A DNA stretch of 64,000 nucleotides from Symbiodinium sp. CCMP2592. Taxonomy: Eukaryota; Sar; Dinophyceae; Suessiales; Symbiodiniaceae. Where the stretch lies: contig CAJNDT010005713.1 in assembly GCA_905221615.1 (NCBI GenBank), positions 1 through 64,000 of the forward strand, in the 5' to 3' direction. Shown piece by piece: positions 11,757 to 21,169 of the stretch (position 1 is its first letter; every line of letters starts with the position of its first letter). The notes under the pieces are model-generated. The model saw only the letters and a list, made by a program, of their open reading frames with translations, did not search any database and was not told the DNA's origin. The translations under genes were made by a program, and so were the position numbers.

Positions 11757-12395
11757 CTAGACGCAGGGTTTGTGACTTCCATGATCGTCCGTCACGTAAT
11801 CCTCCCCGAACAGACCTCCGTGTGCAAGAATCGACCAGAGGTATCGGAGGTTCGTTCCGTGAAGGAACGTTCCCTGAGGATCGTATATGTCCGAATTCAT
11901 CGCGGGGACATACACCCATCCATCAGTCGGGCGGATGGTAGTCTGCCCCGCACCGTCCTCATAGGTCATAGGGGTGCTGGCTCCCCAGTCGAGCGTGTCA
12001 TCGATGCTAACGCACCGGCCGGGGTAGGCCTCAACCATCGCTTTCATGAACGAGACCCACCCGCGCATCGACGGGGTATTCTCATCGTCGTCTTCGTTGC
12101 GAAAGGCGGCTGCTTCCCCGATCCCATTCGCATCCACGGCAGGAAGATCGTAGCCGTGTTCCTTGCGATCGTTATCGAGGTGAGTCGCTTGCTCTTTCAA
12201 AGAGTCCAGCGTGGGAAATCGGTTAAGAGCCTTGAGTGCCAGAAACGCTCCAGGGATGAAAGAAAGCGTCGATCTGAGCTGCAGAAATCCCTTGAAGAAC
12301 TTCACAGCTTCAACCTGGCTGACCGCCTCCCTTGACAACTCAATGGGCGACAGCTTGGTGAGGTCGTTGTGTTTGATACTCGTATCGGTCCTCAA
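11757..12395 (-). CDS. Long minus-strand gene, N-terminal part: ADP-ribosyltransferase-like HGT motif
   Basis: Open for 212 codons and ended by an in-frame TAG at 11757. Near its C-terminus it has FLHGTNLRYLWSILAHGGLF, which resembles the HGT...SIL..GL strand of PARP/ART-type catalytic folds (family knowledge; my match is by eye). After the TAG the same frame continues with GTYLGGGYWFQVMICVSRTV, which fits the next strand of the same fold. The TAG is therefore probably a disabling mutation or sequence error within one domain rather than the true end. The true N-terminus is not clear; the first Met shown at 12395 may be internal. It is head-to-head with the Copia-1 fragment. Confidence 0.5.
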   Translation of the reverse strand: MRTDTSIKHNDLTKLSPIELSREAVSQVEAVKFFKGFLQLRSTLSFIPGAFLALKALNRFPTLDSLKEQATHLDNDRKEHGYDLPAVDANGIGEAAAFRNEDDDENTPSMRGWVSFMKAMVEAYPGRCVSIDDTLDWGASTPMTYEDGAGQTTIRPTDGWVYVPAMNSDIYDPQGTFLHGTNLRYLWSILAHGGLFGEDYVTDDHGSHKPCV

Positions 12396-12464
12396 CCATC
12401 GCTGTTCCGCAGTCGAACTGCTGTATTCCAGCTCGCAAGAGGCGACGGGATATAACAGGTTCCC

Positions 12465-14085
12465 ATGAGACGGAGCGTATCGTTGCTCAGCGTATCTCGG
12501 GATCCTTTAAAGCTCTGCGCTTGGAAGAGCATACAGTGGCGAGCCAGCGCCATCGTAAGGCCTACGCCTCCGCGAGCCAGAATCGCAGGATTGAGAGCAT
12601 CATCCTTCGGTGATCTCATCTTTGTTGATCACGAAGAGATTAAGTTTGGTACTAAAGCCTATCTGGCTTTGGTTATCATTGATGGTGCGTCGAATCTCCT
12701 GTGGGCTACGGCTCTCACAAGCCTGGAAGCGCCAGAGACTCTGGGAGCTTTCCGACAATGGACAGAGGAGAACAACTGTGTTCCTAAGGGAATCGTAGGA
12801 GATCAAGCATTTTTCACGCCACAGTTCATGTCCTATTACAAGTTCCATGGCATTACTCCTTATCCATGTGGACCGCGAACTCCTTGGCCTAATCGAGCTG
12901 AGACCGCAGTGCGTCTTTTCAAGCGCACGTGGGCCATCATGGCAAAGGCCTTGGCTGATGAAGGTTATGCAGAAAAGGTGACTGTTCGTCAAGCAGTCAA
13001 GAAGGTGGCATGGGCAAGGAATTGCCAGCTGACTGTCTCAGGCTATTCTCCTTTGGAGATAGCTACTGGAAGACGTCCACCAGATTTGTTTGACGTGGAG
13101 AACAGTTCTCCTGAACAGCTTTCTGCTGAACCTGCCGAGGAGGATCGAACCACTCTGGAACTCCAGAGGATTGCCATGCGGGCTCATCAAGAGGCCAGAC
13201 AATCACTTGACTTTCGGAAGGACCTTGCACGAAGAGTTATGCCGTCTGATGGTCCTTACTCGAAGGGTGACTGCGTGTTCGTTTGGCACAAGGATGAGTC
13301 GAAGAAGAAGTCTGAAGGAACCTGGGTCAGAGGTATAGTCGTGTCACAAGAAGGTGCCATGGTGTTGGTTGAAGTTCATCGTGCCGTTCTTCGGGTTAAT
13401 CAGTCGAAGGTCAGGCGTGATGGAGATCCGTGGCATGATGTGGCCATTCCTCTGAAGAAAGATGAGGTCCCGAGACGCTCTTCTCAGGAAGAGGCACTCG
13501 ACCGCATCGGCGACGATATTCTTGATCGTGCCGGTTCTGGGTTCTGCTATGAGCATGAGATCTGTTACCACACTCTCACTTCAGGCAAGAGCGATTTCGT
13601 TGAGATCACACCTCGCCTCACCGGGCTTACTGCGTGCACTGTCCATTCTGGACTTGATGCGAGTGAACCTGTGTTGTTTGGTGAATGGAACGCCAAGTCT
13701 ATTCAATCTTCGATTGAGGCTGCTTGGCAAGTGATCTTGAAGGCCGAGCCTAATCACATTTTTATTCATCCTGTCATTCCTGATGGTTGGCCCAGGAAGG
13801 CCGCCAATGCCTTCTGGCACTTTTGTGCCGAAGTCTGCCGTTGGCAAGATGACAAGGGTGATGGATACTTCGTGACCATCATGTATCCTTCTCATTGTTG
13901 GTTCTGGCTTTCGCAGAGTAGTCGCTCGCTGAAGTGGAGAAGAGGACTTTCATTCCACACCTTCAAGAACCGTGGTGTACTTCCTTCAGGGGGAGATGAC
14001 CACGGTCAGCATCAACATGGTGAGCTTTCTTTTCTCACTAATTTGCCTGATGGATCATTTGGCCGGTTGGAGTCGTTGGAGGAAG
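12465..14085 (+). pseudogene. Copia-1 polyprotein fragment, integrase region (interrupted at 14085)
   Basis: LTR-retrotransposon integrase core. The catalytic triad is visible as FVDHEE (Asp), IVGDQAFF (Asp) and PWPNRAETAVR (Glu). A basic, SH3-like region follows (KGDCVFVWHKDESKKKSEGT), then a long linker. It is a Copia-type order as far as visible (integrase upstream of a linker towards RT). The N-terminal part upstream of about 12600 is not recognisable, and the gag and protease regions are missing. The frame is cut by YR-1 after 14085. Joining 14085 to 40823 restores it as LEE-GYDSANALDPRF, so the element continues at 40823. Confidence 0.85.
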
Positions 14086-14328
14086 TCTAGTGTCTGCGTG
14101 CGGATACTTCTGTCTGTTGTGTGGGGCGTAGGCACGTAGCGAACCCTGAACTGTATGTTTCACCTCGCGGTAGCTCGAGAAAACATTTCTTCAATTTGTC
14201 GTCACACAGTTTGAAATATTTCATTTGTGTTTCGACCCTTTTAATTTACATGCTTTGCACTTTCATGCACGCATGGAATTGTGTGAAGCGACTACATCCG
14301 AAGTCAGGCATCAAGCTTGAATTTTTAG
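14086..14328 (+). repeat. YR-1 repeat A1 (left end)
   Basis: 243-bp sequence starting TCTAGTGTCTGCG and ending GAATTTTTAG. Repeated as A2 at 40280-40522 with one visible difference (14168 versus 40362). It forms the left boundary with the Copia-1 flank. Confidence 0.93.
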
Positions 14329-14349
14329 AAAGGGGCGGCGGACCGGTGC

Positions 14350-14628
14350 ATGGACTCGCCCGCGTGCTCTGAGAGCGGTGCTGCGAGCTGCAGCAGCTCT
14401 ACTGCGGAAGCCATCCACGATCTGATCAGGGCGCACGAGCTCTTACGGCATCGAGTCTTGCACCTGGAGGAGAGGTTGCGCTCTCTAGAAGACAACTCTG
14501 GAAATACGCGCGATACTCTCGGCCGCCTTCAGTCCGAGAATACTCGTACCGAGCATCGCCTGTCTTTTCTCGAAAACCTGCTGCAGAAGTTCCGCCAGCT
14601 ACTTGCTTCTACTGTTCCGCCTGCGTGA
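14350..14628 (+). CDS. Small coiled-coil protein (ORF0a of YR-1)
   Basis: 92 codons starting 21 bases after A1. A Ser/Ala-rich head is followed by heptad-like leucines (LHLEERLRSLEDNSGNTRDT) and a C-terminal RLSFLENLLQKFRQLL. The tail matches the small ORF of YR-3 at 28981-29274 (RLSWLEGLIQSLRSAF), so it is a conserved element gene rather than chance. It stops 3 bases before the next ATG (TGA ACC ATG), suggesting reinitiation or coupled translation. Function unknown; a multimerisation or RNA-binding accessory is a guess. Confidence 0.65.
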   Translation: MDSPACSESGAASCSSSTAEAIHDLIRAHELLRHRVLHLEERLRSLEDNSGNTRDTLGRLQSENTRTEHRLSFLENLLQKFRQLLASTVPPA

Positions 14629-14631
14629 ACC

Positions 14632-15012
14632 ATGTCTCGCTCTGCTTCTGATGAGGAATGGCCTTGCTCAGATTTTGCTACCGATGAGGACTGGCCCTTT
14701 GCTTCCGAGGATTCGTCCGAGAAGGTGGAGGTCTTGGTGGAAGAAGAGCCCTCTGCTGCTCCGGCTTCTCCGTGGCCGCCGCTTACCGTTGCCGATTTGC
14801 AGGCTTTGCAGGTGGAGTGGGGCCGGAAGTTTTCTGCTATGGCTGAGGACCTCGCTAGCCTTCAGTTCCAGGTCCAGATGCTCGAGAAAGCCAACGAGAG
14901 CCTCCGTGCTGAAGTTCAGGATCTTCGTCGCGAGGTCTTCGATCTGAAGTCCACTGAGTGGCCGCTGCTGCGCCGCTTGCATAGCCATCTTCGCTTAGGT
15001 GTGGTGTCCTAG
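14632..15012 (+). CDS. Small acidic/coiled-coil protein (ORF0b of YR-1)
   Basis: 126 codons with an ATG in the context ACCATGT. The N-terminal 60 residues are acidic and Ser-rich (SDEEWPCSDFATDEDWPFAS). Residues 60-115 are a coiled coil with regular Leu/Val spacing (LEKANESLRAEVQDLRREVF). It follows ORF0a almost without a gap. YR-3 has one such upstream ORF rather than two, so this may be a duplicate or a second subunit. No known family. Confidence 0.55.
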   Translation: MSRSASDEEWPCSDFATDEDWPFASEDSSEKVEVLVEEEPSAAPASPWPPLTVADLQALQVEWGRKFSAMAEDLASLQFQVQMLEKANESLRAEVQDLRREVFDLKSTEWPLLRRLHSHLRLGVVS

Positions 15013-15926
15013 AAGGTTTCTCCACACCTCAATTTTGACTTCGTTTTGCGCCATGCAGTCTCGTTTACAGCCTTGCAGCCCAGCCTCTCGGGCTACTTGC
15101 TGCGCATGACCGAGTTGTGCCATGGGAGTCGCAAAAGGACAGACAAGAGTCGTCTCAGCTTCACGCGGATGCCTTGTTCTGCTTGCAGCCCCTAGCCTGA
15201 CCCCTACGGCATGCGAAGTCTATCTTGCCCGTGCCGGCCTTCGGCTGAGTCGCGGAGTCGGGGTAGCTCTCTATTCAGTGATGTCATGTCATGCTTCATG
15301 CAGTCACCACATGCCATTAGTTTTGTGCAACTGCACTTTCCTGCTGGGCCCGCCATGGATGTGCCGCGGCCTCGGGCTGGCTCCAGCCTTCGGGGATCTT
15401 CTTACGACTCGCTTTCGACTTCCAGTTCGGGTTCTTCTTTGCCGAGTGACAGCTCTGGGGATCCGACTGCGTTTGTCATTGTGCGAGTGCGCCCCTACTT
15501 CTTCCACGTTATCCGATTGCGCCGCTTTGCAGCTTGTCGTCGGCCTTTCTGGAATGCTATTGTGCGAGGACATCTGGTCTCCTTCACCGCTAGCTACCGC
15601 TTCGCATGGGTCCTTGTGTACTTGGACATGCAGGCCTGGACTTCATTGCTGGCAGCCGCGCGCACTACTCATGTTCGCTTGAGGCGCTTCTTTAGGTTAC
15701 GCCCCTAGGTGCCGGATGCCCCTGTGTTTCCCGGTCCCCTGGGTTCTTTGTGGTTTAGGCCTTCCCCGCGTTTCGCTCCTCTGCGCGGTCTTCTTGACTG
15801 CATGCGGGGGACAGGAGAGGCCAAGAAGGACCGCGAATCTTCTTGCAAATCAGTGATTTAAAATAATGTCGTCCCGCTTGATCCTTGTGCTCTCCATGTT
15901 GAGACATGTTGCGATGACTCAGATTG
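15013..15926 (+). other. YR-1 leader between ORF0b and recombinase
   Basis: 914 bases, pyrimidine-rich in part. One reading frame with an ATG in good context (GCCATGG, 15355 to stop at 15708, 118 aa) ends in a basic/aromatic stretch, but it has no relative in the other elements here. Another overlapping frame starts at 15122. I do not call either as a gene with confidence. The rest shows no feature. Confidence 0.4.
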
Positions 15927-18002
15927 ATGCCTGCTGCAATTGATACAGATCAGCAGTTTTGTCCGAGCACAGCCATGTTTGGTAGACCTGATGCGTCACA
16001 GGGCTTTGGCCATGACGAGGAACCTTTCGATCAGGACGACTCCGATCGCAAGGACCATGTGAGCTCACCTTGGAACTCTGACTTTGGTGTGGGGTCTAAT
16101 TTTGGAGAGGGTGAGAGAGATGAGTCATGGTCGCATGTGGAGCCGGTGGCATCAGATGAGGCTCGTTGGTATCAGGATGCAAGGGTCGATGATTCGGCTG
16201 AGCCGTGCCAGCCGAGTGCGAGCAAGTGTAGGAGGACCGCTTGGAAAGATCCCGCACCTGTGCACCCGGCAGTGGCACAGGCTCTCTTTGAGGAGAAGAG
16301 GAAGTCTTCGATCAGACTCCCTTGGGAGTCGGATTTTGGCAAAGCAATTTTTGGGAGCGTCGGGAATCCGCTCGTGGCCATCCCATTCCATCTCCCCACG
16401 ATTGGGCGATCAGACATGTTTGCTCAGATTGCGGTGTCTTCGTCTTCAGGTTCTGATCCAACTTGGTACAAAGAAAACCCCTTTAGAGCCAGACGACTTT
16501 TCGCCACGAGGATGGCGAGGTCGGAGGATCAGCTTCGTTCGGCTGCTCTGGCCCGAATTAAGGAGATCGTCCTGTACGATCCCAATGACTCTAAGCTGGG
16601 GCGGTCATTGTTGGAGACCAGTGGAATGCTTGTTCCTGAACACCAACTTGCCATGACCTTCATGGATGCCTTTGCCAGGAAGTCTACGAGTACTCTTTCC
16701 AAGAGGTCATGTGATTACTTGAGGTTCTCCCGCTGGCAGGTCCAGGACAATCATGCTAGACCATTGAATGCTGTTGAGAATGACCTGTACCTCTATGTTT
16801 GTTATCTGCGAGACGCTGAGTGTGCTCCCACGGCGCCTGCTGCATTCATTTCGTCATGGAGGTTCTTTCACTACATGACCGGCAGCAACGCTGTCCCTGA
16901 CATCATTTCGCAGCGAGTTGAGGGTGCCGCGCACTCCTGCTATCTCAAGAAGGCTCCATTGAGACAGGCGCCGCCTCTGAAAGTTCCCATTGTCATGAGA
17001 ATGGAGGTGATTGTCTTCGAGGGATCGGACTTACACGCTACCATAGCGGGGTTCGCACTGTTCTGCTTGTTCTCGGTTGCCCGATGGTCCGATGCGGCCA
17101 AGGCTACCGATCTCACCATCGAGAACCACGGGGCTATGTGTCTTGTGGAGGCTGTTATGTTGGGCCACAAAACAGCCAAGCTTGCAGACGATCGGGCCAC
17201 TTTCATGCCCCTCATTGCCCTTGGGCACACCTTCTCTTCGGAGCCGTGGGCCTCAGCATGGATGTCGGCGCGAACCCGATCAGGAGCTGACGCCAAAACC
17301 ATCCTTATGCCAGCGTGGTCGGAGCAAGCTGAGATGTGGTTGGACAGGCCCATGACTTCAGCGGAAGGGTGTGCGTGGCTTCAAGAGATTCTTGCAGTCG
17401 ATGCTGATGAGTCATGGAACCTCGACAGGGTCACGACTCATGCCTTGAAATCCACCCCGTTGTCATGGGCCACAAAGAGCGGTCGATTTGATAAGCATGA
17501 AAAGCGCATTCTGGGGCACCACTCCGCCCCCGACGAGCGGATGATCATCACATACGGGAGAGACGTGATGGCCCCAGTCTTGTCGAAGCTCCAGCATCTG
17601 ATTGACCTAATCCGTACAGACAGGTTTGATCCAGACCTGTCCAGGTCTGAAAGGATGGCGAACCTTGTGGAACGACTCCACGATGAGGATCGTCGGGTCG
17701 AAGACCTGAAAAGGTTTGACGACTCTGAACAGTCAGATGTATCATTTGCAGACCACGTCGGCATCGATGAGCGCCCCAGCCTGGTGCCAGGGATGTCTGA
17801 TCGCCCTGAGCCGCCAGAGACGGGCACCTTCGTCCGGCATCGGATCTCATCCATTGTGCACGCTGTCATGGTCCCTGCCTCGTTGTTGAGATGCGGGAGA
17901 CCCTTGAACAGCAACTATGATGCGTGCAGTTTCGACCCCCAGCAGCCGCGTGAGGATATCTTCTGCGAACAGTGCAGATTGGCGCGAGTCCTGGGGGATT
18001 AG
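15927..18002 (+). CDS. YR-1 tyrosine recombinase with C-terminal zinc-binding module
   Basis: 691 codons from the ATG at 15927. Residues about 1-180 are acidic and poorly conserved. A core-binding region (SKRSCDYLRFSRW) is followed by the catalytic domain, with Arg in FSVARWSDA, the His box THALKSTPLSW, LGHH, and a putative nucleophile Tyr in IITYGRD. The His box is HxxK rather than the usual HxxR. Downstream of the catalytic domain a tail with FVRHRISSIVHAV, LRCGRP and FCEQC gives a His/Cys pattern shared by the other recombinases in this window. Predicted role: integration of the element without target duplication. It lies first in the gene order, 5' of Gag. Confidence 0.87.
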   Translation: MPAAIDTDQQFCPSTAMFGRPDASQGFGHDEEPFDQDDSDRKDHVSSPWNSDFGVGSNFGEGERDESWSHVEPVASDEARWYQDARVDDSAEPCQPSASKCRRTAWKDPAPVHPAVAQALFEEKRKSSIRLPWESDFGKAIFGSVGNPLVAIPFHLPTIGRSDMFAQIAVSSSSGSDPTWYKENPFRARRLFATRMARSEDQLRSAALARIKEIVLYDPNDSKLGRSLLETSGMLVPEHQLAMTFMDAFARKSTSTLSKRSCDYLRFSRWQVQDNHARPLNAVENDLYLYVCYLRDAECAPTAPAAFISSWRFFHYMTGSNAVPDIISQRVEGAAHSCYLKKAPLRQAPPLKVPIVMRMEVIVFEGSDLHATIAGFALFCLFSVARWSDAAKATDLTIENHGAMCLVEAVMLGHKTAKLADDRATFMPLIALGHTFSSEPWASAWMSARTRSGADAKTILMPAWSEQAEMWLDRPMTSAEGCAWLQEILAVDADESWNLDRVTTHALKSTPLSWATKSGRFDKHEKRILGHHSAPDERMIITYGRDVMAPVLSKLQHLIDLIRTDRFDPDLSRSERMANLVERLHDEDRRVEDLKRFDDSEQSDVSFADHVGIDERPSLVPGMSDRPEPPETGTFVRHRISSIVHAVMVPASLLRCGRPLNSNYDACSFDPQQPREDIFCEQCRLARVLGD

Positions 18003-18135
18003 ACACGGAAAGGTCGAGCAGAGACGCAAACATCGATGCAGCGCATCTGTGTTATAGCCATGCTTGCTGCCTCCGTCGTGAGCCTTTGCCTGGAGTGACA
18101 CGTTTTTGTTCAAGCCTGATCCTCGGACGGACGCC

Positions 18136-19401
18136 ATGACTTCCACTCTGCTTGAGTCGGAAGCCGAGTTCTTGGCCAGAGCCCGAGAAATCGGTATGGA
18201 TGATGGTTTCGTCAAGTCGCTTCAAGCCGCAGGGATCAAAACCTTTGGAAAGCTGGCGTACATCTGTGCTGTCAGCCCGCAGAGTGGTGATGACACCCCT
18301 CTCATTCAGGCGGTGCAGAAGCTCTTGTCTCGCGACCTCACCCCGGGCGAGCTTCCTGACCTTCGACGATTGTGGTTTGAGGCCAACACGTTTGCCCTTT
18401 CTGATCTCAAGTCACGGGTGGAACGTTCTTCTCTTGATCCACCTCGAGAGCTTCCTTTGGCCGAGCGCCTGACTCGCCTACAGAATCAAAAGGCTCGGCT
18501 ATCAGGGATAGTGTTCACCGAACGGGTGGAACCGGCGCACAGCCTCATCGACAAAATCCAATCCATGGTCGATTCCGGGACGCTCACATACCTACCGCCG
18601 CATAAGTGCCCATCAAGAGCTTTGGAAATTTCCAGTGACAAACCTTCTCAACAAGTTACGCTTGATGCTCAAGGAGGCTTGAAAATATCGAAGAAACACT
18701 CCGACCTGGAATGCGACGTTCGAGGAGAACTTCGGCTTCGGGAGGCCTTCACCAGACGGGCGCTGGCCTTCGACCAAATCGGTCTCATGTCGTTTGCTGC
18801 CCAAGAGGCGTGGCACACCTACTTGTTTGACTCAGTGACTCGTGACCCTCCACCGGGTCACAAGTTCACCAGCATTGCCCAGGCTCTGAACGCTGACCGC
18901 GAGCTGTGGCAGATTCTTGCTCAGGAAAGTCGTGGCTCCATCAAGGTCATCGGGGGCGTCAAGCCCCCCCTGGATGTCTTCATCGAGCGCCTGCAGACCC
19001 ATACTCGTGTCAATGTTTGCTTGGCCAACCTTCCGCAGGCCACCGGTGGAGGCAAAGGCGACAAGGGCGATCGCGGTGGCAAGGCCGATGGCAAAGGTGA
19101 CCGCGAAGGCAAAGGCCGTGGTGGTCGCGGCAAAGGTCGTGGCGACAAAGGCGGTCAGAAGTGCAAGTGGGATGATGCTCAGGTGGACCCCAAGCGTGCC
19201 GAGATCTTGCAGTTGCTCAAGGAGATGCCTAAGGACTGTGTCTCGCGCATGCCCAAGACTCGTCAGTTCTTATGCGTGCTGTTTCAGCACGGCAAGTGCC
19301 CTGATCAGTCCAAAGCCCGATGCGACCGCGGCTTGCACAATTGCTGGCATAAGGACTGCCTCAAGAAAGGAGTGCCGTACTGCGAGTGCCGTCACTCTTG
19401 A
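18136..19401 (+). CDS. YR-1 Gag-like protein with CCCH zinc finger
   Basis: 421 codons from the ATG at 18136 (context GCCATGA; an upstream in-frame TTG is ignored). The N-terminal domain (GIKTFGKLAYICAVSPQSGD, then LRRLWFEANTFAL) is shared with all Gag proteins in this window. Residues about 310-350 are a Gly/Lys/Arg-rich RNA-binding-type region. The C-terminus has a zinc motif CPDQSKARCDRGLHNCWHKD and ends CECRHS. Likely the nucleocapsid/capsid protein (inference). It ends in TGA CTA G and Pol continues in the same frame. Confidence 0.82.
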   Translation: MTSTLLESEAEFLARAREIGMDDGFVKSLQAAGIKTFGKLAYICAVSPQSGDDTPLIQAVQKLLSRDLTPGELPDLRRLWFEANTFALSDLKSRVERSSLDPPRELPLAERLTRLQNQKARLSGIVFTERVEPAHSLIDKIQSMVDSGTLTYLPPHKCPSRALEISSDKPSQQVTLDAQGGLKISKKHSDLECDVRGELRLREAFTRRALAFDQIGLMSFAAQEAWHTYLFDSVTRDPPPGHKFTSIAQALNADRELWQILAQESRGSIKVIGGVKPPLDVFIERLQTHTRVNVCLANLPQATGGGKGDKGDRGGKADGKGDREGKGRGGRGKGRGDKGGQKCKWDDAQVDPKRAEILQLLKEMPKDCVSRMPKTRQFLCVLFQHGKCPDQSKARCDRGLHNCWHKDCLKKGVPYCECRHS

Positions 19402-19404
19402 CTA
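19399..19404 (+). promoter_or_regulatory. Leaky stop TGA-CTA between Gag and Pol (YR-1)
   Basis: The stop is followed by CTA G, the classic readthrough context UGA-CUA. After removal of YR-2 (19419-36254) the frame stays open as LGRSGLLCCGSAS into Pol, which has no ATG of its own at its start. Confidence 0.7.
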
Positions 19405-19419
19405 GGCCGCTCAGGCCTG

Positions 19420-19584
19420 CTTATTTCCGAAGCACCGTGCAAACTTCAAAAGGAATATGTGAAAGTCGAATATCATAAAGTATGAATTCAACAATCCACT
19501 CTTTCCAATGTATAAAAATTTGGGACTCTCTGCAATCGGACTCTTTCTTTCGCAACTGGGGCAAGGTGCTGGCAGTCTGAGTCA
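19420..19584 (-). repeat. YR-2 repeat B2 (terminal)
   Basis: 165-bp copy of B1 (19861-20025), beginning CTTATTTCCGAAG on the plus strand. It forms the left edge of the element in YR-1. Confidence 0.92.
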
Positions 19585-19663
19585 TAGGCTCAGGGATAGG
19601 CTCTCCTTGTCTTGGCATTCGTTGGCACTTGCCCAAGGGGAGGGAGGGCGGGACAAAAATTTT
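19585..19663 (+). other. YR-2 A2-B2 spacer with G-quadruplex motif
   Basis: 79 bp between B2 and A2. GGGGAGGGAGGGCGGG at 19637-19652 on the plus strand (non-coding strand of YR-2) fits a G-quadruplex with one-base loops. On the coding strand it reads AATTTTTGTCCCGCCC followed by further C-tracts, comparable to the spacers of YR-1 and YR-3. Confidence 0.85.
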
Positions 19664-19859
19664 CCTGCTCGCAAAGCTTGAGGGTTCATGCACGGCAACA
19701 AAGACATCGCGCAAACCTTCATGCTAAACTTGGCATGTACTGAAAAAGGGTTCGTGCCGAACAGCAGGAAAAATTTTACAGTAAAAGTTTTCACTAATTT
19801 CGTTTCAAACGAAATTTGCTTTTGGAAATAAAGGTTTCATCCTTGTTAGAGGAGTTCGA
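19664..19859 (-). repeat. YR-2 repeat A2
   Basis: 196-bp copy of A1. Contains a perfect 10-bp inverted repeat with a one-base spacer, AATTTCGTTT-C-AAACGAAATT, at 19796-19816. Confidence 0.92.
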
Positions 19860-19860
19860 C

Positions 19861-20025
19861 CTTATTTCCGAAGCACCGTGCAAACTTCAAAAGGAATATG
19901 TGAAAGTCGAATATCATAAAGTATGAATTCAACAATCCACTCTTTCCAATGTATAAAAATTTGGGACTCTCTGCAATCGGACTCTTTCTTTCGCAACTGG
20001 GGCAAGGTGCTGGCAGTCTGAGTCA
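19861..20025 (-). repeat. YR-2 repeat B1
   Basis: 165 bp. On the minus strand it starts with TGA, which is the stop codon of YR-2 Pol, preceded by a G4 run. One extra base (19860) lies between it and A2. Confidence 0.9.
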
Positions 20026-20826
20026 CCCCAATGGAAAATACTGCCGTGCCACCGCATCCCAGTCAACGCGAAGTCTCGAGCATCCAATATTCAAGAGACC
20101 CTCGTACTCACCCCTGCTGGGGGAGTCCGCAATGTTGCTGTGCGTAGGTACACGAGCGTACCATGCGTGGATTTGAAGGGATGTCTCCTTTGAGAGGATG
20201 CCATCGATAATCACACGAGCGAGTGCAGCGCCTCCGCCCGCGGCTATTATCGAATGGCGAGCACCTTCGTTGTCCACATAAAAAACAGCTTGAGAAAATC
20301 TGCACCACTGGCCCCAGAGCCTGTACGCAAGTAGGACAGGCAGAAGCTCAAGCTCGAAAATGGGGTTTTGCGAGTCTCGCAGCAAGATCCTCATGATGTC
20401 CTGTGGGACTTGCTCACTGAAGAAGGATATCGGACGGCCATTAAGGCCCACGATCACTCCTCCAATGGATCCCAGCTTTTTCCCGCCTTCGCAGGCTCCA
20501 TCTGTGAATATGATCCAAGACTGATGGTTCTTTGTAGCAATGGTCACAGGCTCAGCAACCCTCAGCCTCTCGCGAATGACAACAAGACTCTTCCTAACAT
20601 CTTCAGGCAAACTCTTCGTAGTCAGCCCCGCTCTGGCTGCACGGTCCACCGTTCGGATGGACGAGTTCGACATTCGCCCGAAAACAAACCCCTCGAAGAA
20701 CACCAACCTGCCTCGGAGCCTTTCAGCAGTTTTGAGGTCGAGACAATTGGCGCTCAAGATGCTTTCGATGAACACACTCAGCTCTTCTCGGCGCTCGGCA
20801 GTGTTCCCGATCCTCACAATTCCCCG
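20023..20826 (-). CDS. YR-2 Pol, C-terminal part: RT thumb and RNase H
   Basis: Continues Pol after the YR-3 insertion. Joining 29704 to 20826 reads LNDAP-RGIVRIGNTAERRE without a shift. RNase H motifs are IIFTDGACEGG (first Asp), ELELLPVLLA (Glu), VFYVDNEGA (Asp) and ARVPTHSNIADSPSRG. The stop codon coincides with the first three bases of B1. Confidence 0.87.
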   Translation of the reverse strand, partial: RGIVRIGNTAERREELSVFIESILSANCLDLKTAERLRGRLVFFEGFVFGRMSNSSIRTVDRAARAGLTTKSLPEDVRKSLVVIRERLRVAEPVTIATKNHQSWIIFTDGACEGGKKLGSIGGVIVGLNGRPISFFSEQVPQDIMRILLRDSQNPIFELELLPVLLAYRLWGQWCRFSQAVFYVDNEGARHSIIAAGGGAALARVIIDGILSKETSLQIHAWYARVPTHSNIADSPSRGEYEGLLNIGCSRLRVDWDAVARQYFPLG

Positions 20827-21154
20827 TTATAGATCCGGTCATCCATGACAATCACATATTTGAATCAAGTATAAGAGTCTTGATCAAATATCGCAGCTTC
20901 CATCATATAAAGAATTGTTGACCAAATATATTGGTCCGATCCAAATATATACAAAAGGATATGAAATTGAAGCAAAGACGCTCACACTTCTTTTCACGGC
21001 ACAGCCGAGAGTCGTGGGGAGTTTTCAAGGAAAACGAAGGTGCACAGGGCGTGCACCGGGCACTAAGAGTGCCCCTCCACTTAAGCAGAGGCACTGGGGT
21101 GCCCCCCAGCGTCCAGTCGCACGATGGAGTGCAACGTGACCACAATCTTCCCCC
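20827..21154 (-). repeat. YR-3 repeat B2 (terminal)
   Basis: 328-bp copy of B1. It carries three adjacent perfect hairpins: 21039-21057 (7-bp stem GGTGCAC/GTGCACC), 21058-21074 (GGGCACT/AGTGCCC) and 21090-21103 (GGCAC/GTGCC). Confidence 0.92.
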
Positions 21155-21169
21155 GGGCGGGTGGGCGGG
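21155..21169 (+). other. YR-3 A2-B2 spacer: perfect G-quadruplex motif
   Basis: The whole 15-bp spacer is GGGCGGGTGGGCGGG on the plus strand, the non-coding strand of the element. All loops are one base, which favours a very stable parallel quadruplex. Confidence 0.9.

Noticed and set aside
11740..11765. Intron removing the TAG at 11757
   Set aside because: The candidate GT (CTAG|GTGACT) lies after the stop codon, so splicing there would keep the TAG.
15122..15708. Two overlapping small ORFs upstream of the YR-1 recombinase
   Set aside because: No counterpart in the other elements and no recognisable motif; mentioned only in the leader entry.
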